Assembly: GCA_965224285.1 (NCBI GenBank)
Contig: OZ245043.1
Location: 3,286,001 to 3,350,000, forward strand
Source: JAJCYK01 sp965224285
GTDB lineage: Bacteria > Bacteroidota > Bacteroidia > Cytophagales > Cyclobacteriaceae
Reading direction: 5' to 3'
DNA: 64,000 nt
Shown here one piece after another: positions 35,384 to 45,017 of this stretch. How positions within the stretch are numbered: the stretch's first letter is position 1; each line of letters opens with the position of its first letter. The notes under the pieces were generated by a model that worked only from the letters and a program-made list of their open reading frames with translations, did no database searches and was not told the origin of the DNA. The translations under genes and the position numbers were made by a program.

Positions 35384-36088
35384 TTAGCAGCCCATGGGGA
35401 CTTCAAAGACGATCACCTGTTCTGAGACTTTATCATCGATATCCTGTAAGGTAAATTTCAGCAAATAGCGGCTAATAGCTACCCCACAGGGATAGGATTG
35501 TGGGTTGGGGCAGCGTCTGGCCAACTCCACCCATCTTTGATGATCCGAAACCCTGTCACTCACTGCCTTAACCAGATCTTCATTACTCACTTCAGGAAAT
35601 TGCTGATAATCCTGGCTGTCATATATGACAGAAGAGAACCGCAGGTTATTAACCGGCAACTCTTGCCAATCACTGGTATAGTGCAACCAATCCGTCAAAT
35701 CCACATGCGGACCTTCGTCCATGATAGTTAAACTGGTCTCATATTGTTGATAAACACTCACCTGCTGAATGGAGGTGTCTAACAATTTGATGCTAAAATG
35801 ATGGCCGGAAATTCTTTCTACCAGTCCCAGCATTAAAAAAACGGTATCTCGATGTATTTGGTGAAGATAGGCGTCATCAGTCCATATATCGGATACTTGG
35901 AATTCAAGCTCCATTCTTCCATCGAGGTTAATGGTTACCGGCGTGGCATTGAGCATAGTGCTTTCACCGGTACTGCTTAGGTTAGCGGTTGGTGGCGCCA
36001 TGGAAGCTGGAGCAACCAAGGCTTTAGAGGGGTTTTTACAGGCGTATAGTCCAAAAAATAATACCCCAAAAGCTAAAAAATACCTCAT
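35384..36088 (-). CDS. Lipoprotein of unknown function
   Basis: 234 residues from the ATG at 36088, which opens a short signal (MRYFLAFGVLFFGLYAC) with lipobox Cys17; the frame extends six codons to a GTG at 36106 without improving it. The mature protein is mixed alpha/beta with no motif I know; it contains three Cys, including a pair in ARRCPNPQSYPCGVA. Convergent with the methyltransferase gene. Probably outward-facing on a membrane. Confidence 0.55.
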   Translation of the reverse strand: MRYFLAFGVLFFGLYACKNPSKALVAPASMAPPTANLSSTGESTMLNATPVTINLDGRMELEFQVSDIWTDDAYLHQIHRDTVFLMLGLVERISGHHFSIKLLDTSIQQVSVYQQYETSLTIMDEGPHVDLTDWLHYTSDWQELPVNNLRFSSVIYDSQDYQQFPEVSNEDLVKAVSDRVSDHQRWVELARRCPNPQSYPCGVAISRYLLKFTLQDIDDKVSEQVIVFEVPMGC

Positions 36089-36329
36089 TTGGGATTGATT
36101 TATCACCCAATTTACTCAAAATACCGGTTATATAAGGATTCACTTTTAAGTAGGAAAGTACATATAGCAGGTTTTTGGCTGATTATTGCACCATTCAAGA
36201 TGACCTATTCATCCATTCCTGGACTTTTTTATACCAACGATATCCTCTGAAACCACCAGGCTACCATTTAAACCTTTATTTAACTTCAATTAACTAACCA
36301 GGCTGTCTTTTGCTGCGTATATTGAAAAA

Positions 36330-36809
36330 ATGTATACTATCCGTCTGCTGTGTTTGGCAATATGCTTGATGGTTAATTTCCAATCCTGGGCCCAGGAATA
36401 TCTGGTATTGGACCGCTATGGTAATAAAAGAATTCGTATTCCGCTGGGCTCCCAGGTTCACTTCAAACTAAAGGGAGACAAGCGCATGCACTCCAGTCGA
36501 TTGGCTCAGTTGACCGACAGCGTGGTAGTGTTGGGAAACCATGATATTTATTTAACACTGGAGGATTTTGATAGTTTTTATTTTTATCGGCCCCATTGGA
36601 GGGCATTGAGAAAAGGTGCCATGATCCCAGCCTGGGGATTTTTATTGAGTGCAGCCGTTCACCCCTTGGTAGATAATGCCTTCTATGACCAGAAAGAATC
36701 GGCATATTTGGGATTTGCATTTTTAGGGATTGCCCAAAGCTTCCGGTTATTGGAATGGAAACGGTTTCGCATTAACCGACGAAGTCGAATATGGATTGGA
36801 TTGCAATAA
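36330..36809 (+). CDS. Small exported protein of unknown function
   Basis: 159 residues. Signal peptide about 1-21 ending SWAQ. A beta-rich first half (YLVLDRYGNKRIRIPLGSQVHFKL) resembles the N-terminal strand set of small Bacteroidota envelope proteins. It is followed by a hydrophobic helix (GAMIPAWGFLLSAAV) and a basic tail (RINRRSRIWIGL). Not recognised as a named family. It precedes the ammonia-lyase gene by 85 bases. Confidence 0.5.
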   Translation: MYTIRLLCLAICLMVNFQSWAQEYLVLDRYGNKRIRIPLGSQVHFKLKGDKRMHSSRLAQLTDSVVVLGNHDIYLTLEDFDSFYFYRPHWRALRKGAMIPAWGFLLSAAVHPLVDNAFYDQKESAYLGFAFLGIAQSFRLLEWKRFRINRRSRIWIGLQ

Positions 36810-36894
36810 GGGAGGGAGGGTAAAGATGCATACAAAAGGCTCGGGTTAAAATTAAGTACCAAAGATTTGAGGTAAATTATGCGGCAGTTTATAT

Positions 36895-38448
36895 TTGCCT
36901 ATTGTGGAAACTTTCATTTACGGGAAAGATCATCTGACCGCTTCCAAAGCCTTAAAAATCTCCAGAAATCAATTGTCGGCCAGCATCGATAATGAGACGA
37001 GCGAAAAAATAAGAAAAAGCGAGGCTATAGTTAAAAAAATTGCTGCTGGAGAGCAAGTGATATATGGGATCAATTCGGGTTTTGGACCTTTGTGCACTAC
37101 TAAAATTTCTGCTGAAAAAACCAGATTACTACAACAAAATATCTTAAAAAGCCACAGTGTAGGGGTGGGATCCCCAGTGCCAAAGGAAATCGTGAAGCTA
37201 ATGTTGATCTTAAAAGCACACGCTCTATCCAAAGGGTTCTCAGGAATCAGTGAAAACACCGTAAGGAGAATCATTTGGCACATAGAAAATGATATTTTGC
37301 CTTTAGTTCCCAGCCAAGGTTCGGTTGGCGCCTCCGGAGATCTGGCGCCTCTGGCACACCTTTTCTTGCCATTGATCGGGGAAGGAGAAGTTTGGTATCA
37401 GGGTGGTTATATAAGGTCAACTTCGATGTTAAAAAAAGAGGGTTTAAAGCCTCTTGACTTAGGCCCCAAGGAAGGCTTGGCTTTGATCAACGGCACTCAG
37501 TTCATGGCCGCCTATGCCGTGATAATACTGGAAAAATTGCATACTTGTCTTAGCCAGGCGGACATAATCGCCTCTCTCATGCTGGAAGCCTTGCTGGGTT
37601 CGGTACAGCCCTTTATGCCCCAGCTTCATGAATTAAGAGCTCACCCCGGTATTCAACACGTGGCCGCTCGCATTAATGGTTTACTGGCAGGGTCTGAAAT
37701 AGTAAGATCACATAAAAATTGTGAAAGGGTACAGGATCCTTACTCCATAAGGTGTATTCCTCAGGTACACGGTACCAGCCGCCAGTGTTGGCTGCACCTT
37801 AAAGAGGTACTGGAGATTGAACTTAATGCCGTGACCGACAATCCCTTAATTATCAGCTCGGGTCTGGCATTAAGTGGCGGGAATTTTCATGGCCAGCCCT
37901 TGGCGCTTCCTTTGGATTACATAAGCTTGGCAGCATCGGAGTTGGGGAGTATATCCGATAGACGAATCTATTTAGCCTTGGATGGTAATGTAACCGGGCT
38001 GCCCAAACTTCTAATGGAAAATATCGGCTTGAATTCCGGGTTTATGATACTGCAGTACACTACTGCGGCATTGGTAAGCGAAAACAAAAGTCAATGCTAC
38101 CCAGCTAGCGCAGATAGCATCCCAACTTCGTTGGGACAGGAGGATCACGTTAGTATGGGTAGTATTTCTGCCCGAAAAGCACTACTAGTGATACAGAATT
38201 TACAAAAAATCCTGGCTATTGAGTTAATTTGTGCCTGTCAGGGCCTGGATTTTAGAAGACCCTTACGATCGACAGATTATCTGGAGAAGGTGCATTCAAT
38301 GGTTAGAGAAAGTATTCCCCATTTGAACCGGGACAGGGTTATGCAAAAAGAGATAAACATGGCAATGGAACTTGTTAGCAGCAGTTCATTGCTGCAGTGG
38401 AATAAGGCCTGGGAATCCGATCATTTTCAAAAATATGAACTCTATTGA
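36895..38448 (+). CDS. hutH: Histidine ammonia-lyase
   Basis: 517 residues (usual about 510). The MIO cofactor forms from Ala146-Ser147-Gly148 in SVGASGDLAPLAHL. GINSGFGPL carries the catalytic-loop Tyr-equivalent region, NILKSHSVGVG has the Ser-His selectivity pair typical of HAL rather than Tyr/Phe lyases, and the active-site segments VHGTSRQ, NPLII and QEDHVSMGS follow. It deaminates histidine to urocanate. No hutU, hutI or hutG is in the window, so it is an orphan. The only starts are TTG at 36895 or GTG at 36904; an in-frame stop lies at 36868 and no ATG occurs early. Confidence 0.87.
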   Translation: MPIVETFIYGKDHLTASKALKISRNQLSASIDNETSEKIRKSEAIVKKIAAGEQVIYGINSGFGPLCTTKISAEKTRLLQQNILKSHSVGVGSPVPKEIVKLMLILKAHALSKGFSGISENTVRRIIWHIENDILPLVPSQGSVGASGDLAPLAHLFLPLIGEGEVWYQGGYIRSTSMLKKEGLKPLDLGPKEGLALINGTQFMAAYAVIILEKLHTCLSQADIIASLMLEALLGSVQPFMPQLHELRAHPGIQHVAARINGLLAGSEIVRSHKNCERVQDPYSIRCIPQVHGTSRQCWLHLKEVLEIELNAVTDNPLIISSGLALSGGNFHGQPLALPLDYISLAASELGSISDRRIYLALDGNVTGLPKLLMENIGLNSGFMILQYTTAALVSENKSQCYPASADSIPTSLGQEDHVSMGSISARKALLVIQNLQKILAIELICACQGLDFRRPLRSTDYLEKVHSMVRESIPHLNRDRVMQKEINMAMELVSSSSLLQWNKAWESDHFQKYELY

Positions 38449-38479
38449 TCTTTTGGAAAAGCATAAAAAGTAACCCGGA

Positions 38480-39868
38480 ATGTTTTTAAGAAAAAAGGAG
38501 TTTGCCATCACCTTCTCCGCGTTATTATTGGGTGGACTAATTTATGGAATTTCTTATAGTTGGCAAGCTTTGCCGATTGCCACCGCTTACAGCTCTAAAA
38601 TCATGTGCTCCTGTGCCTTTATCAGCGGACGGGAGGCAAAATCCATCCTGGACGAGGATCTTTCCTCTTTCGGAATGGTTGACATCCAAGTAAATTATCT
38701 CGACTCGACGGTAACCTCTTCAATTTGGGGCCTAGCTGAAAGGACAGCTTTATTCCGTGAGGGTTTAGGCTGTACCCTGGCTGTGGGTACTACCGTTGAT
38801 GAGCTTAAAGCCCAGCAAGCTGACATCAATAAACCCGATCAACGTCAGGCTCAGAATTATTGGCCGACCGGAGATAATTTCGCTGGAGGAAATTTCCCCG
38901 GTGATATTAATGAAGATGCTTTAGACCGGGCCTTAGACAAGGTATTTCAAGAGAATAATCCGGAAAAGCCGAAGGGAACCCGAGCGGTGGTAGTGTTATA
39001 TCGCGGTAAGATCGTAGCTGAGCGATATGCCGAAGGATTTACCAAAGACACACCCCTTACCGGATGGTCTATGACCAAAAGCGTTACTAATGCCCTGACA
39101 GGTATTCTGGTACAATTAAACCTGATCAGTCTTGACGACCATGCCCTGGTACCTGAGTGGTCCGAGCTGGGTGATCCTCGCCGAGAAATAACCCTTGACC
39201 ACCTGATGCGGATGAATACCGGATTGGAATGGGAGGAATTTTATGGCGGTCCCTCAGACGCCACCAAGATGCTTTTTAACAGTTACAGCAGTTCCCATGA
39301 AGCAATAGAAAAGCCTTTGGAATATCCACTGGATAGTGTTTGGGAATATAGCGGGGGGACTACCAATATTATTTCAGAGATCATTAGGGAAAAAGTAGGT
39401 GGAGACCTCTCTCAATATTGGAATTTCCCCTACCATTTTTTATTCAATAAGATCGGAATGCGCTCAGCAGTACTGGAACCGGATCCCGCTGGCACCTTCG
39501 TTGGATCATCCTATATGTATGCTACTGCCCGGGACTGGGCTCGTTTTGGACTGCTCTATCTCAAGGATGGGGTGTGGAATGGCGATAGGATTTTGCCGCA
39601 GGGATGGGTTGAATATAGCCGGACTCCCACCCCTCAATCTCCAAATAATAAATATGGCGCCCATTTTTGGTTAACTAAAGGTGAGGATGGCAGTACCGTA
39701 GATATGCCGAAAGACGCCTACCACCTGGCTGGTTATGAAGGTCAAAAGGTGGTAATAATACCTTCCTATGAATTAGTGATTGTACGGCTGGGTTTTACTC
39801 AACCTGAAAGTAACTGGGATTTTCCTGGGTTCATAGAGGATGTGGTACTCGCATTCCCCCAGCATTAA
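38480..39868 (+). CDS. Class C beta-lactamase-fold serine hydrolase
   Basis: 462 residues. An N-terminal hydrophobic helix (about 10-28) anchors or exports it. A Cys-containing region (40-140, with CSCAFISGREAKSIL) precedes the hydrolase domain. Catalytic motifs: Ser197-Met-Thr-Lys200 in GWSMTKSV, Tyr in VWEYSGGTTN, and HLAGYEGQK in the KTG position with His-Leu-Ala-Gly. Such proteins are D-Ala-D-Ala-peptidase, esterase or aminohydrolase relatives rather than antibiotic-resistance enzymes. Follows hutH by 31 bases. Ends 4 bases into a convergent gene. Confidence 0.8.
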   Translation: MFLRKKEFAITFSALLLGGLIYGISYSWQALPIATAYSSKIMCSCAFISGREAKSILDEDLSSFGMVDIQVNYLDSTVTSSIWGLAERTALFREGLGCTLAVGTTVDELKAQQADINKPDQRQAQNYWPTGDNFAGGNFPGDINEDALDRALDKVFQENNPEKPKGTRAVVVLYRGKIVAERYAEGFTKDTPLTGWSMTKSVTNALTGILVQLNLISLDDHALVPEWSELGDPRREITLDHLMRMNTGLEWEEFYGGPSDATKMLFNSYSSSHEAIEKPLEYPLDSVWEYSGGTTNIISEIIREKVGGDLSQYWNFPYHFLFNKIGMRSAVLEPDPAGTFVGSSYMYATARDWARFGLLYLKDGVWNGDRILPQGWVEYSRTPTPQSPNNKYGAHFWLTKGEDGSTVDMPKDAYHLAGYEGQKVVIIPSYELVIVRLGFTQPESNWDFPGFIEDVVLAFPQH

Positions 39869-40263
39869 GACCTCCAGCGAAGAGGTATTTTCTTGATGAA
39901 TACCATAAACCCGAAAGCCGCTAGAATCACAGAGATGGTGATGGTTGCAATCATCAGCGGTAGATGATCACCCAGTCCATTCGATATAAGTTCCATACTG
40001 GAATACAACGCTACGAAGGCCAGGGAAACGAATAAAAACGAGGTGAACAACCCAATATACCGCTCAGTGGTTTCAAATTTTTTGGCCAATCTTAAATCGT
40101 GGTAACGCAGCTTGAAATCCTGGTTTTGACGCTCGAAATTTAAAACTTCCCATTCGCGAATTTCCTGGGGACTCAGTCTTCGAATATTCCTTATCTCATT
40201 GAGGGCATCAATCCTTATCTCAATGTGCTCCAATCTGGTGATCATTTTACTCCTGGTGTTCAT
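39865..40263 (-). CDS. Small two-helix membrane protein
   Basis: 132 residues from the ATG at 40263. The open frame reaches 40323 but that stretch would cross a terminator hairpin and adds an improbable leader. A charged N-terminal helical region (residues 1-60, ITRLEHIEIRIDALNEIRNIRRLSPQEIREWEVL) is followed by two hydrophobic segments (about 72-92 and 100-122) and a basic end. No named family. Its stop overlaps the convergent serine-hydrolase gene by four bases. Confidence 0.5.
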   Translation of the reverse strand: MNTRSKMITRLEHIEIRIDALNEIRNIRRLSPQEIREWEVLNFERQNQDFKLRYHDLRLAKKFETTERYIGLFTSFLFVSLAFVALYSSMELISNGLGDHLPLMIATITISVILAAFGFMVFIKKIPLRWRS

Positions 40264-40596
40264 GGTTTCACAGTTTAATAAAAAAGGCACCGGGTTAACA
40301 GCGCCTTTTTCAAACGGAATCATTAATAGTGTATGTCGTTATGATATTAATTTCAAATATGAACCGGTTGCAATGTAAGGCCCTTATTTATTGACTTCCA
40401 TAGTAGTAAGTAGTCAGTCAAAGTGCTCAGGATCAACATTATAGCATTGATCTTAAGGGTAAGTATTCTCATGCAGTATATTTTAGTTCAATATTTTATT
40501 AAAAAAGTGCTATTAAATGCTTTTAATTATATACGCTTGGGTGGCAAAAAGTAACCCCTGTAAGAAAAAAAACTTTTTGGTAAATTATTCAGAACC
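40264..40596. other. Gene-free gap with minus-strand terminator
   Basis: 333 bases between the AsmA-like gene and the small membrane protein gene, both on the minus strand. It holds the hairpin at 40281-40310 and otherwise AT-rich sequence without a convincing ORF. Confidence 0.6.
40281..40310 (-). terminator. Terminator-like hairpin 18 bases before a start codon
   Basis: On the minus strand AAAAAGGC at 40310-40303 (with GC after it) pairs with GCCTTTTT ending at 40281, followed by more T. It lies about 290 bases after the AsmA stop and 18 bases before the ATG at 40263, a position that could act as terminator or attenuator. Confidence 0.55.
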
Positions 40597-43500
40597 TCAG
40601 TTCCCGGTCGAATCTGCGGTTTGCTCCTTGTTTTTTCGATTCTTGAAAAGGTTCAAAACCCCATCTACTGGCTTGTCTTTAAGGATCTTATCTTTAACGT
40701 CATCGATGAGTTCTTTGGAAGTGCTGTCGGCGATTTTATCTTGAATTAGGCTATCCAATTGTGCTTTTCCCTGGTCCTTGAGTTCTTCTTTCTGTTGCTG
40801 CACAGTGGATCGTACACTGTCTTTGGCTTCATCCACACTTTCGTTTACCGCGTCAGTCACCACCCCTGCAGTGCTGCCTTCGCGGCCACCCAAACCAAAG
40901 GTAGGATTGTTATATGTCCCTCCCATTTTAAAGTTGAGCGTGATCATATCATCTACTGTTTCGCCCGATCCGGTGAGTCGGGCGATGGCGCTATTGACAG
41001 AATTGCCAACCACCCCGGCGGGAACATCCATAGTCAAATTAAAATCCAGACTGCCATCGATACCGGTACTTCCTGATACTGCAGTGGCATAATCACCAAA
41101 TTGCACGTTGAATGGCTTGACATTCAACTTGCCCTGTTTGATCTCAATATTCATCACTACATCTCTCAAGCTAAAACCAGTAGGTTTTTTGGAAAATTGG
41201 GTGAGGTTACTGAGCCCATCGATAATCTTGGAGTCCATTCCTGCCAAAGCGGCTTCCAATATCTGTACCAACCCTCCCCCGGTAAGGGTATTTAACATTG
41301 GCATCATATTTTGTGCTAACTCACCTTCAAGGTTAAAATTGGTACTGAAATTTCCATCCACTACTTTAGCTATCGGCGCCAGAGCCTGCACCGTGCTAAA
41401 GGTATTGAAGGCCTGTTTTATGGCCATATCGGCGATGGCTATATTGATACCAAATTTAGGGTGTTTTAAATCACGGCTGTCGTAGTTGCCGCTCATAGCA
41501 AATTGTCCCCCCAGCGAATTAAAATTTACCCCTTCCATAGCGGCCACACCATGGTTCAAATTTACCACCCCCCGCACATCGGTCAGGGTCATGTTGTCGT
41601 ATTGTACAGTACCTATTTCACTGGTGATGCCCATATCAATATTCTTGGGTATTTCCAGTACTTCTGTGGGTCCTTGGGAGCTATCTGAAGATTCCGTCAT
41701 CCATTCGTTGAGATTCAAATTATTGGATCTCAAGCTGAGATTTCCCTGTAGTTTTTCTTCTTCCTTAAATACGTAATTGATATAGTTGCTGATTCCACCC
41801 TGAACCTGGAAATCAGAACTGCCTGACTTTGCTTGCACCTCGTGCAGGGTTATCTGCCGGGGGTCGAACTCAGTTCTGGCACTGGAAATATGTACTGGAT
41901 GGCTTAAATCCTTACTTTCATAGTGAAAATTAGTCAATTGGACATTACCGCTGGTTGGCAATCGATCATACCTTTCTGCCTCCAGGTCTGACATTTGCCC
42001 TTTGCTGCTCACATCAGCAGCGATCATGCCGCTTATGGTCATATCTTCCAACGGTATAATATGGGTAAATTTTTCCAAATCGATATTTCCCTTGATCGCC
42101 AGATCCCATCGATAGTTATCGAGATTTTCCAATAAAAGATTACCGGATACTGGTTCACCATCCATAACAAAATTAAAATCTGAAACTTCGATTCGGGTAC
42201 CTTCCATAGTACCTGTTTGGTTCACTACTTTCGATTGTAACTGCAGATTCTCCAAAGCTTCCGGGAACTGGTCGGATTTAATATAACCGTTGGTTAAGCT
42301 CATATCGGCGGTCACCTGTGGGAACTGGTGGTTAATGCTGTCATAAACACCTTGAGCTTTTAGAGATAATTGGTACAAACCTCTTAGTACGGTTCCCTCG
42401 ATGGGGATCATTCTGGTCAATTCATCCAGGTTTAGTTTGGCATCTAGATCAGCATCTATGCTGGATGGGCCCAACCCCTCCATAGAGATCTTACCGGCAA
42501 CCGGGTTATTTCCCAGGTCCATATTTAAAGTACGTATATCTAATTTGCTGTCATTTAACTGCCCTGTTTCATTGGCGATGGTCATATCAACATTGATATT
42601 TTCTACTGCTTCAGGCAGATCGGGATATTGGAACATTCCATTGTCTACTTTTAGATCTAGTAAAAACTCGGGAATTTGTTGTTCGTTATAGGTGCCTGAG
42701 ACACGACCTTCCATATTCATCTTCCCCTCACTTTTTATGTCCTTAAAATTCTCGGTATACATTCCTGGCACCAGGGAAAGCAGGCTTTGGAAGTCGCTTT
42801 GATCGGCTTTAAAGCTCAAATCCATTTGGATATCGTCGGCATCTTCTGACAGGGCCAACCATCCATCGAATCCCAGGCCAAAATCATTTATCAGTACCTT
42901 GTTTTCCTTGAAGGTATAGCGATTATTAGGCAGGTCTATTCCCAGAGTTACATCACCATCCAGTTGCTTGTCTTCCAGGTAGGCGATACCATCATACTCA
43001 GCGGTCGCGACGTTGCCGCTGGTTTGGGTTTGGAGGTCAAAAAGATCCTGGGTAAAATCGCCGGATCCACTGTGAGCGACATGTTCCATTTCCAGGTAGA
43101 ATTTACTTTGCTGGTCATCGTATACGATATAACCGTCATTCAGGGTCCAATTTTTTATTTCTACGGCATAACTTGTTTCGGCTTCAGCTATGGTGGTATC
43201 TGTCTCTACCGCTATATCATAATTAGCGGTACCATCATCCAATAATTTGATCAACATTTTAGGATGCTCCAATGATATTGATCTTATCACGGTTTTGTTG
43301 CCGAACAGGACACTCCAAAGGTTCACATTAACCGCTGCTTGATCGGCATAAAGCAGGGTATCGCCTAGAAACAATTCCTGGCCCACTATACTAACCCTGT
43401 CCACTGATAGATTTAAATTGGGAAACCCTCGTATCAATGAAAGGCTGAAGTCTTCATAATTGACATCGGCTTTCACAGATTGGGCGATGGTTTTATCCAC

Positions 43501-43599
43501 TTGGCTTTTGATTTGGTCCTGGAATAAAAAGGGTATTGCAGCCAGTAATAATAACAGGACCAGTAGTACGGCTCCTGTGATTAAAAGTATCTTCTTCAT
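40597..43599 (-). CDS. AsmA-family envelope protein
   Basis: 1000 residues: one N-terminal membrane helix (about 4-25, LLITGAVLLVLLLLLAAIPFLF) and a very long beta-rich extracytoplasmic region of repeating amphipathic strands, ending in a DUF748/AsmA_2-like segment (NVKPFNVQFGDYATAVSGSTGIDGSLDFNLTMDVP). The last 60 residues are charged, helical and low complexity (VDEAKDSVRSTVQQQKEELKDQ). AsmA-like proteins are bridge-like lipid-transfer proteins that carry phospholipid between membranes. It is a single-gene unit. Confidence 0.87.
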   Translation of the reverse strand: MKKILLITGAVLLVLLLLLAAIPFLFQDQIKSQVDKTIAQSVKADVNYEDFSLSLIRGFPNLNLSVDRVSIVGQELFLGDTLLYADQAAVNVNLWSVLFGNKTVIRSISLEHPKMLIKLLDDGTANYDIAVETDTTIAEAETSYAVEIKNWTLNDGYIVYDDQQSKFYLEMEHVAHSGSGDFTQDLFDLQTQTSGNVATAEYDGIAYLEDKQLDGDVTLGIDLPNNRYTFKENKVLINDFGLGFDGWLALSEDADDIQMDLSFKADQSDFQSLLSLVPGMYTENFKDIKSEGKMNMEGRVSGTYNEQQIPEFLLDLKVDNGMFQYPDLPEAVENINVDMTIANETGQLNDSKLDIRTLNMDLGNNPVAGKISMEGLGPSSIDADLDAKLNLDELTRMIPIEGTVLRGLYQLSLKAQGVYDSINHQFPQVTADMSLTNGYIKSDQFPEALENLQLQSKVVNQTGTMEGTRIEVSDFNFVMDGEPVSGNLLLENLDNYRWDLAIKGNIDLEKFTHIIPLEDMTISGMIAADVSSKGQMSDLEAERYDRLPTSGNVQLTNFHYESKDLSHPVHISSARTEFDPRQITLHEVQAKSGSSDFQVQGGISNYINYVFKEEEKLQGNLSLRSNNLNLNEWMTESSDSSQGPTEVLEIPKNIDMGITSEIGTVQYDNMTLTDVRGVVNLNHGVAAMEGVNFNSLGGQFAMSGNYDSRDLKHPKFGINIAIADMAIKQAFNTFSTVQALAPIAKVVDGNFSTNFNLEGELAQNMMPMLNTLTGGGLVQILEAALAGMDSKIIDGLSNLTQFSKKPTGFSLRDVVMNIEIKQGKLNVKPFNVQFGDYATAVSGSTGIDGSLDFNLTMDVPAGVVGNSVNSAIARLTGSGETVDDMITLNFKMGGTYNNPTFGLGGREGSTAGVVTDAVNESVDEAKDSVRSTVQQQKEELKDQGKAQLDSLIQDKIADSTSKELIDDVKDKILKDKPVDGVLNLFKNRKNKEQTADSTGN

Positions 43600-43700
43600 G
43601 TAGCTAAAAAAATATGATTATATAAAGTTAGAACCTTTTAATGGTATACGAGAATATCTGTACTAAAATCTGAAAAAAGCGAGGATTCTTTGTAATTTAT

Positions 43701-44186
43701 ATGGTGCTCAAAAGTAATACTGGTTATTATTTTCCCATGGAACTTCGCTGGTTTGGGTATATACTGCTTATTATCAGTGTTTTTTACCTATTCCAAGGTA
43801 ACTGGATATTGCCTTTAGCGGGATTTTTTGCCGGCAATTGCCTGAGTTGGTCCAAAAATGGGGTAAAAATTGATTTTGATCAGAAGAGAAGCAAAGAATA
43901 TTTTGGCCTTTTCGGCATGGAGCTAGGGAAATGGCAGGATCTGCCGGAGTTAGAACGAATTGTGCTTGTCAAGTCAAATTACAGTAGGGTTATGGGCAGC
44001 AAAGGCTCCAGTTCTAAGTTTAGGTTTACAGAATTTAGAGCTTTATTAGTGGGTGAAGATTTTAAGATGCCAGTGGCGGTAACAAAAACAGCAGAAAAAA
44101 TATTGACAGCGGCACGATTAGTTTCAGAAAAAATGAATATTCCTATATTGGATTGCACCAAGAAACCGCCAGCATGGGTAAAATAA
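43701..44186 (+). CDS. Small membrane protein of unknown function
   Basis: 161 residues. One or two hydrophobic segments (about 17-46, YILLIISVFYLFQGNWILPLAGFFAG) precede a cytosolic-looking domain of beta strands and helix (GVKIDFDQKRSKEYFGLFG...AEKILTAARLVSEKMNIP). No family recognised. Its 3' end overlaps the cyclase gene by 13 bases, so it is probably co-translated with it. A second ATG at 43737 is a possible start. Confidence 0.5.
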   Translation: MVLKSNTGYYFPMELRWFGYILLIISVFYLFQGNWILPLAGFFAGNCLSWSKNGVKIDFDQKRSKEYFGLFGMELGKWQDLPELERIVLVKSNYSRVMGSKGSSSKFRFTEFRALLVGEDFKMPVAVTKTAEKILTAARLVSEKMNIPILDCTKKPPAWVK

Positions 44187-45007
44187 TTAATAAACTGGGT
44201 TATGTATCGGTATTGATCCCCATGTTATTGATCAATTGCCAGGATCAGCTTGATAAGCCGAACGACCCGTTGCCGCCAATATCTCTGGATCAAGGCGAAT
44301 GGGTTGATTTGAGTCACCCTTTCAATGCATCTACTATTTATTGGCCCACCGATACCGCCGGCTTCAGACTGGATACCGTGTCCTTCGGTCAAACAGAAGG
44401 TGATTATTTTTATGCGGCATTTGGTTTCTGCTCCGCTGAACACGGGGGTACTCATCTTGATGCTCCAATTCATTTTGCAGATGGCAGAAACTCCGTGGAT
44501 CAAATACCATTGACTCAATTGATCGGAAAGGCCATAGTGGTGGACGTCAGTGAGCAGGCCGCTAATGACCGGGATTATCAGGTAACGGTGGAAGACTTTC
44601 GGCAATGGGAAGAAGAATATGGGTCGTTACCAGATGGTTGTATAATACTGCTAAGAACCGGCTACGGGAAGTACTGGCCTGACAGAACTCAGTACCTGGG
44701 AACTGATGCTCAGGGACCGGAGGCTGTGCCTTTACTTCATTTTCCGGGATTGCATCCCCAAGCCGCCGAATGGCTTACAGAAAACCGGAATGTAAAAGCT
44801 ATTGGCCTGGATACACCCAGTATCGACTTTGGACAATCCACTTTGTTTGAAACCCACCGAAAATTATTCCAGGCTAATATTCCGGCGTTTGAAAATGTAG
44901 CCAATCTGGACCAACTCCCGCAAACAGGAGCATGGGTGTTAGCTTTACCGATGCAAATTGAGGGAGGCAGCGGGGCGCCTTTAAGAGCAGTGGCCTGGAT
45001 ACCCTGA
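44174..45007 (+). CDS. Exported cyclase-family hydrolase, lipoprotein (second copy)
   Basis: 277 residues from ATG 44174, the start of a lipoprotein signal ending LLINC (Cys22); the frame reaches back to a TTG at 44153. The metal motif is complete: His90-Gly-Gly-Thr-His94-Leu-Asp96-Ala-Pro-Ile-His100. DLSHPFNASTIYWP at the front and GLDTPSIDFGQS near residue 215 are typical of kynurenine formamidase/cyclase proteins. It is diverged from the copy at 6605 but shares export and motif. Expected to open a cyclic or N-formyl substrate outside the cytoplasm; natural substrate unknown. Confidence 0.78.
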   Translation: MGKIINKLGYVSVLIPMLLINCQDQLDKPNDPLPPISLDQGEWVDLSHPFNASTIYWPTDTAGFRLDTVSFGQTEGDYFYAAFGFCSAEHGGTHLDAPIHFADGRNSVDQIPLTQLIGKAIVVDVSEQAANDRDYQVTVEDFRQWEEEYGSLPDGCIILLRTGYGKYWPDRTQYLGTDAQGPEAVPLLHFPGLHPQAAEWLTENRNVKAIGLDTPSIDFGQSTLFETHRKLFQANIPAFENVANLDQLPQTGAWVLALPMQIEGGSGAPLRAVAWIP

Positions 45008-45017
45008 TAAACTTAAT

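Noticed and set aside
40550..40596. AAAAAGT/ACTTTTT inverted pair just after the AsmA gene as terminator
   Set aside because: The T-run falls in the loop and the stem is AT-only, so it is unlikely to terminate; the hairpin at 40281 is better.
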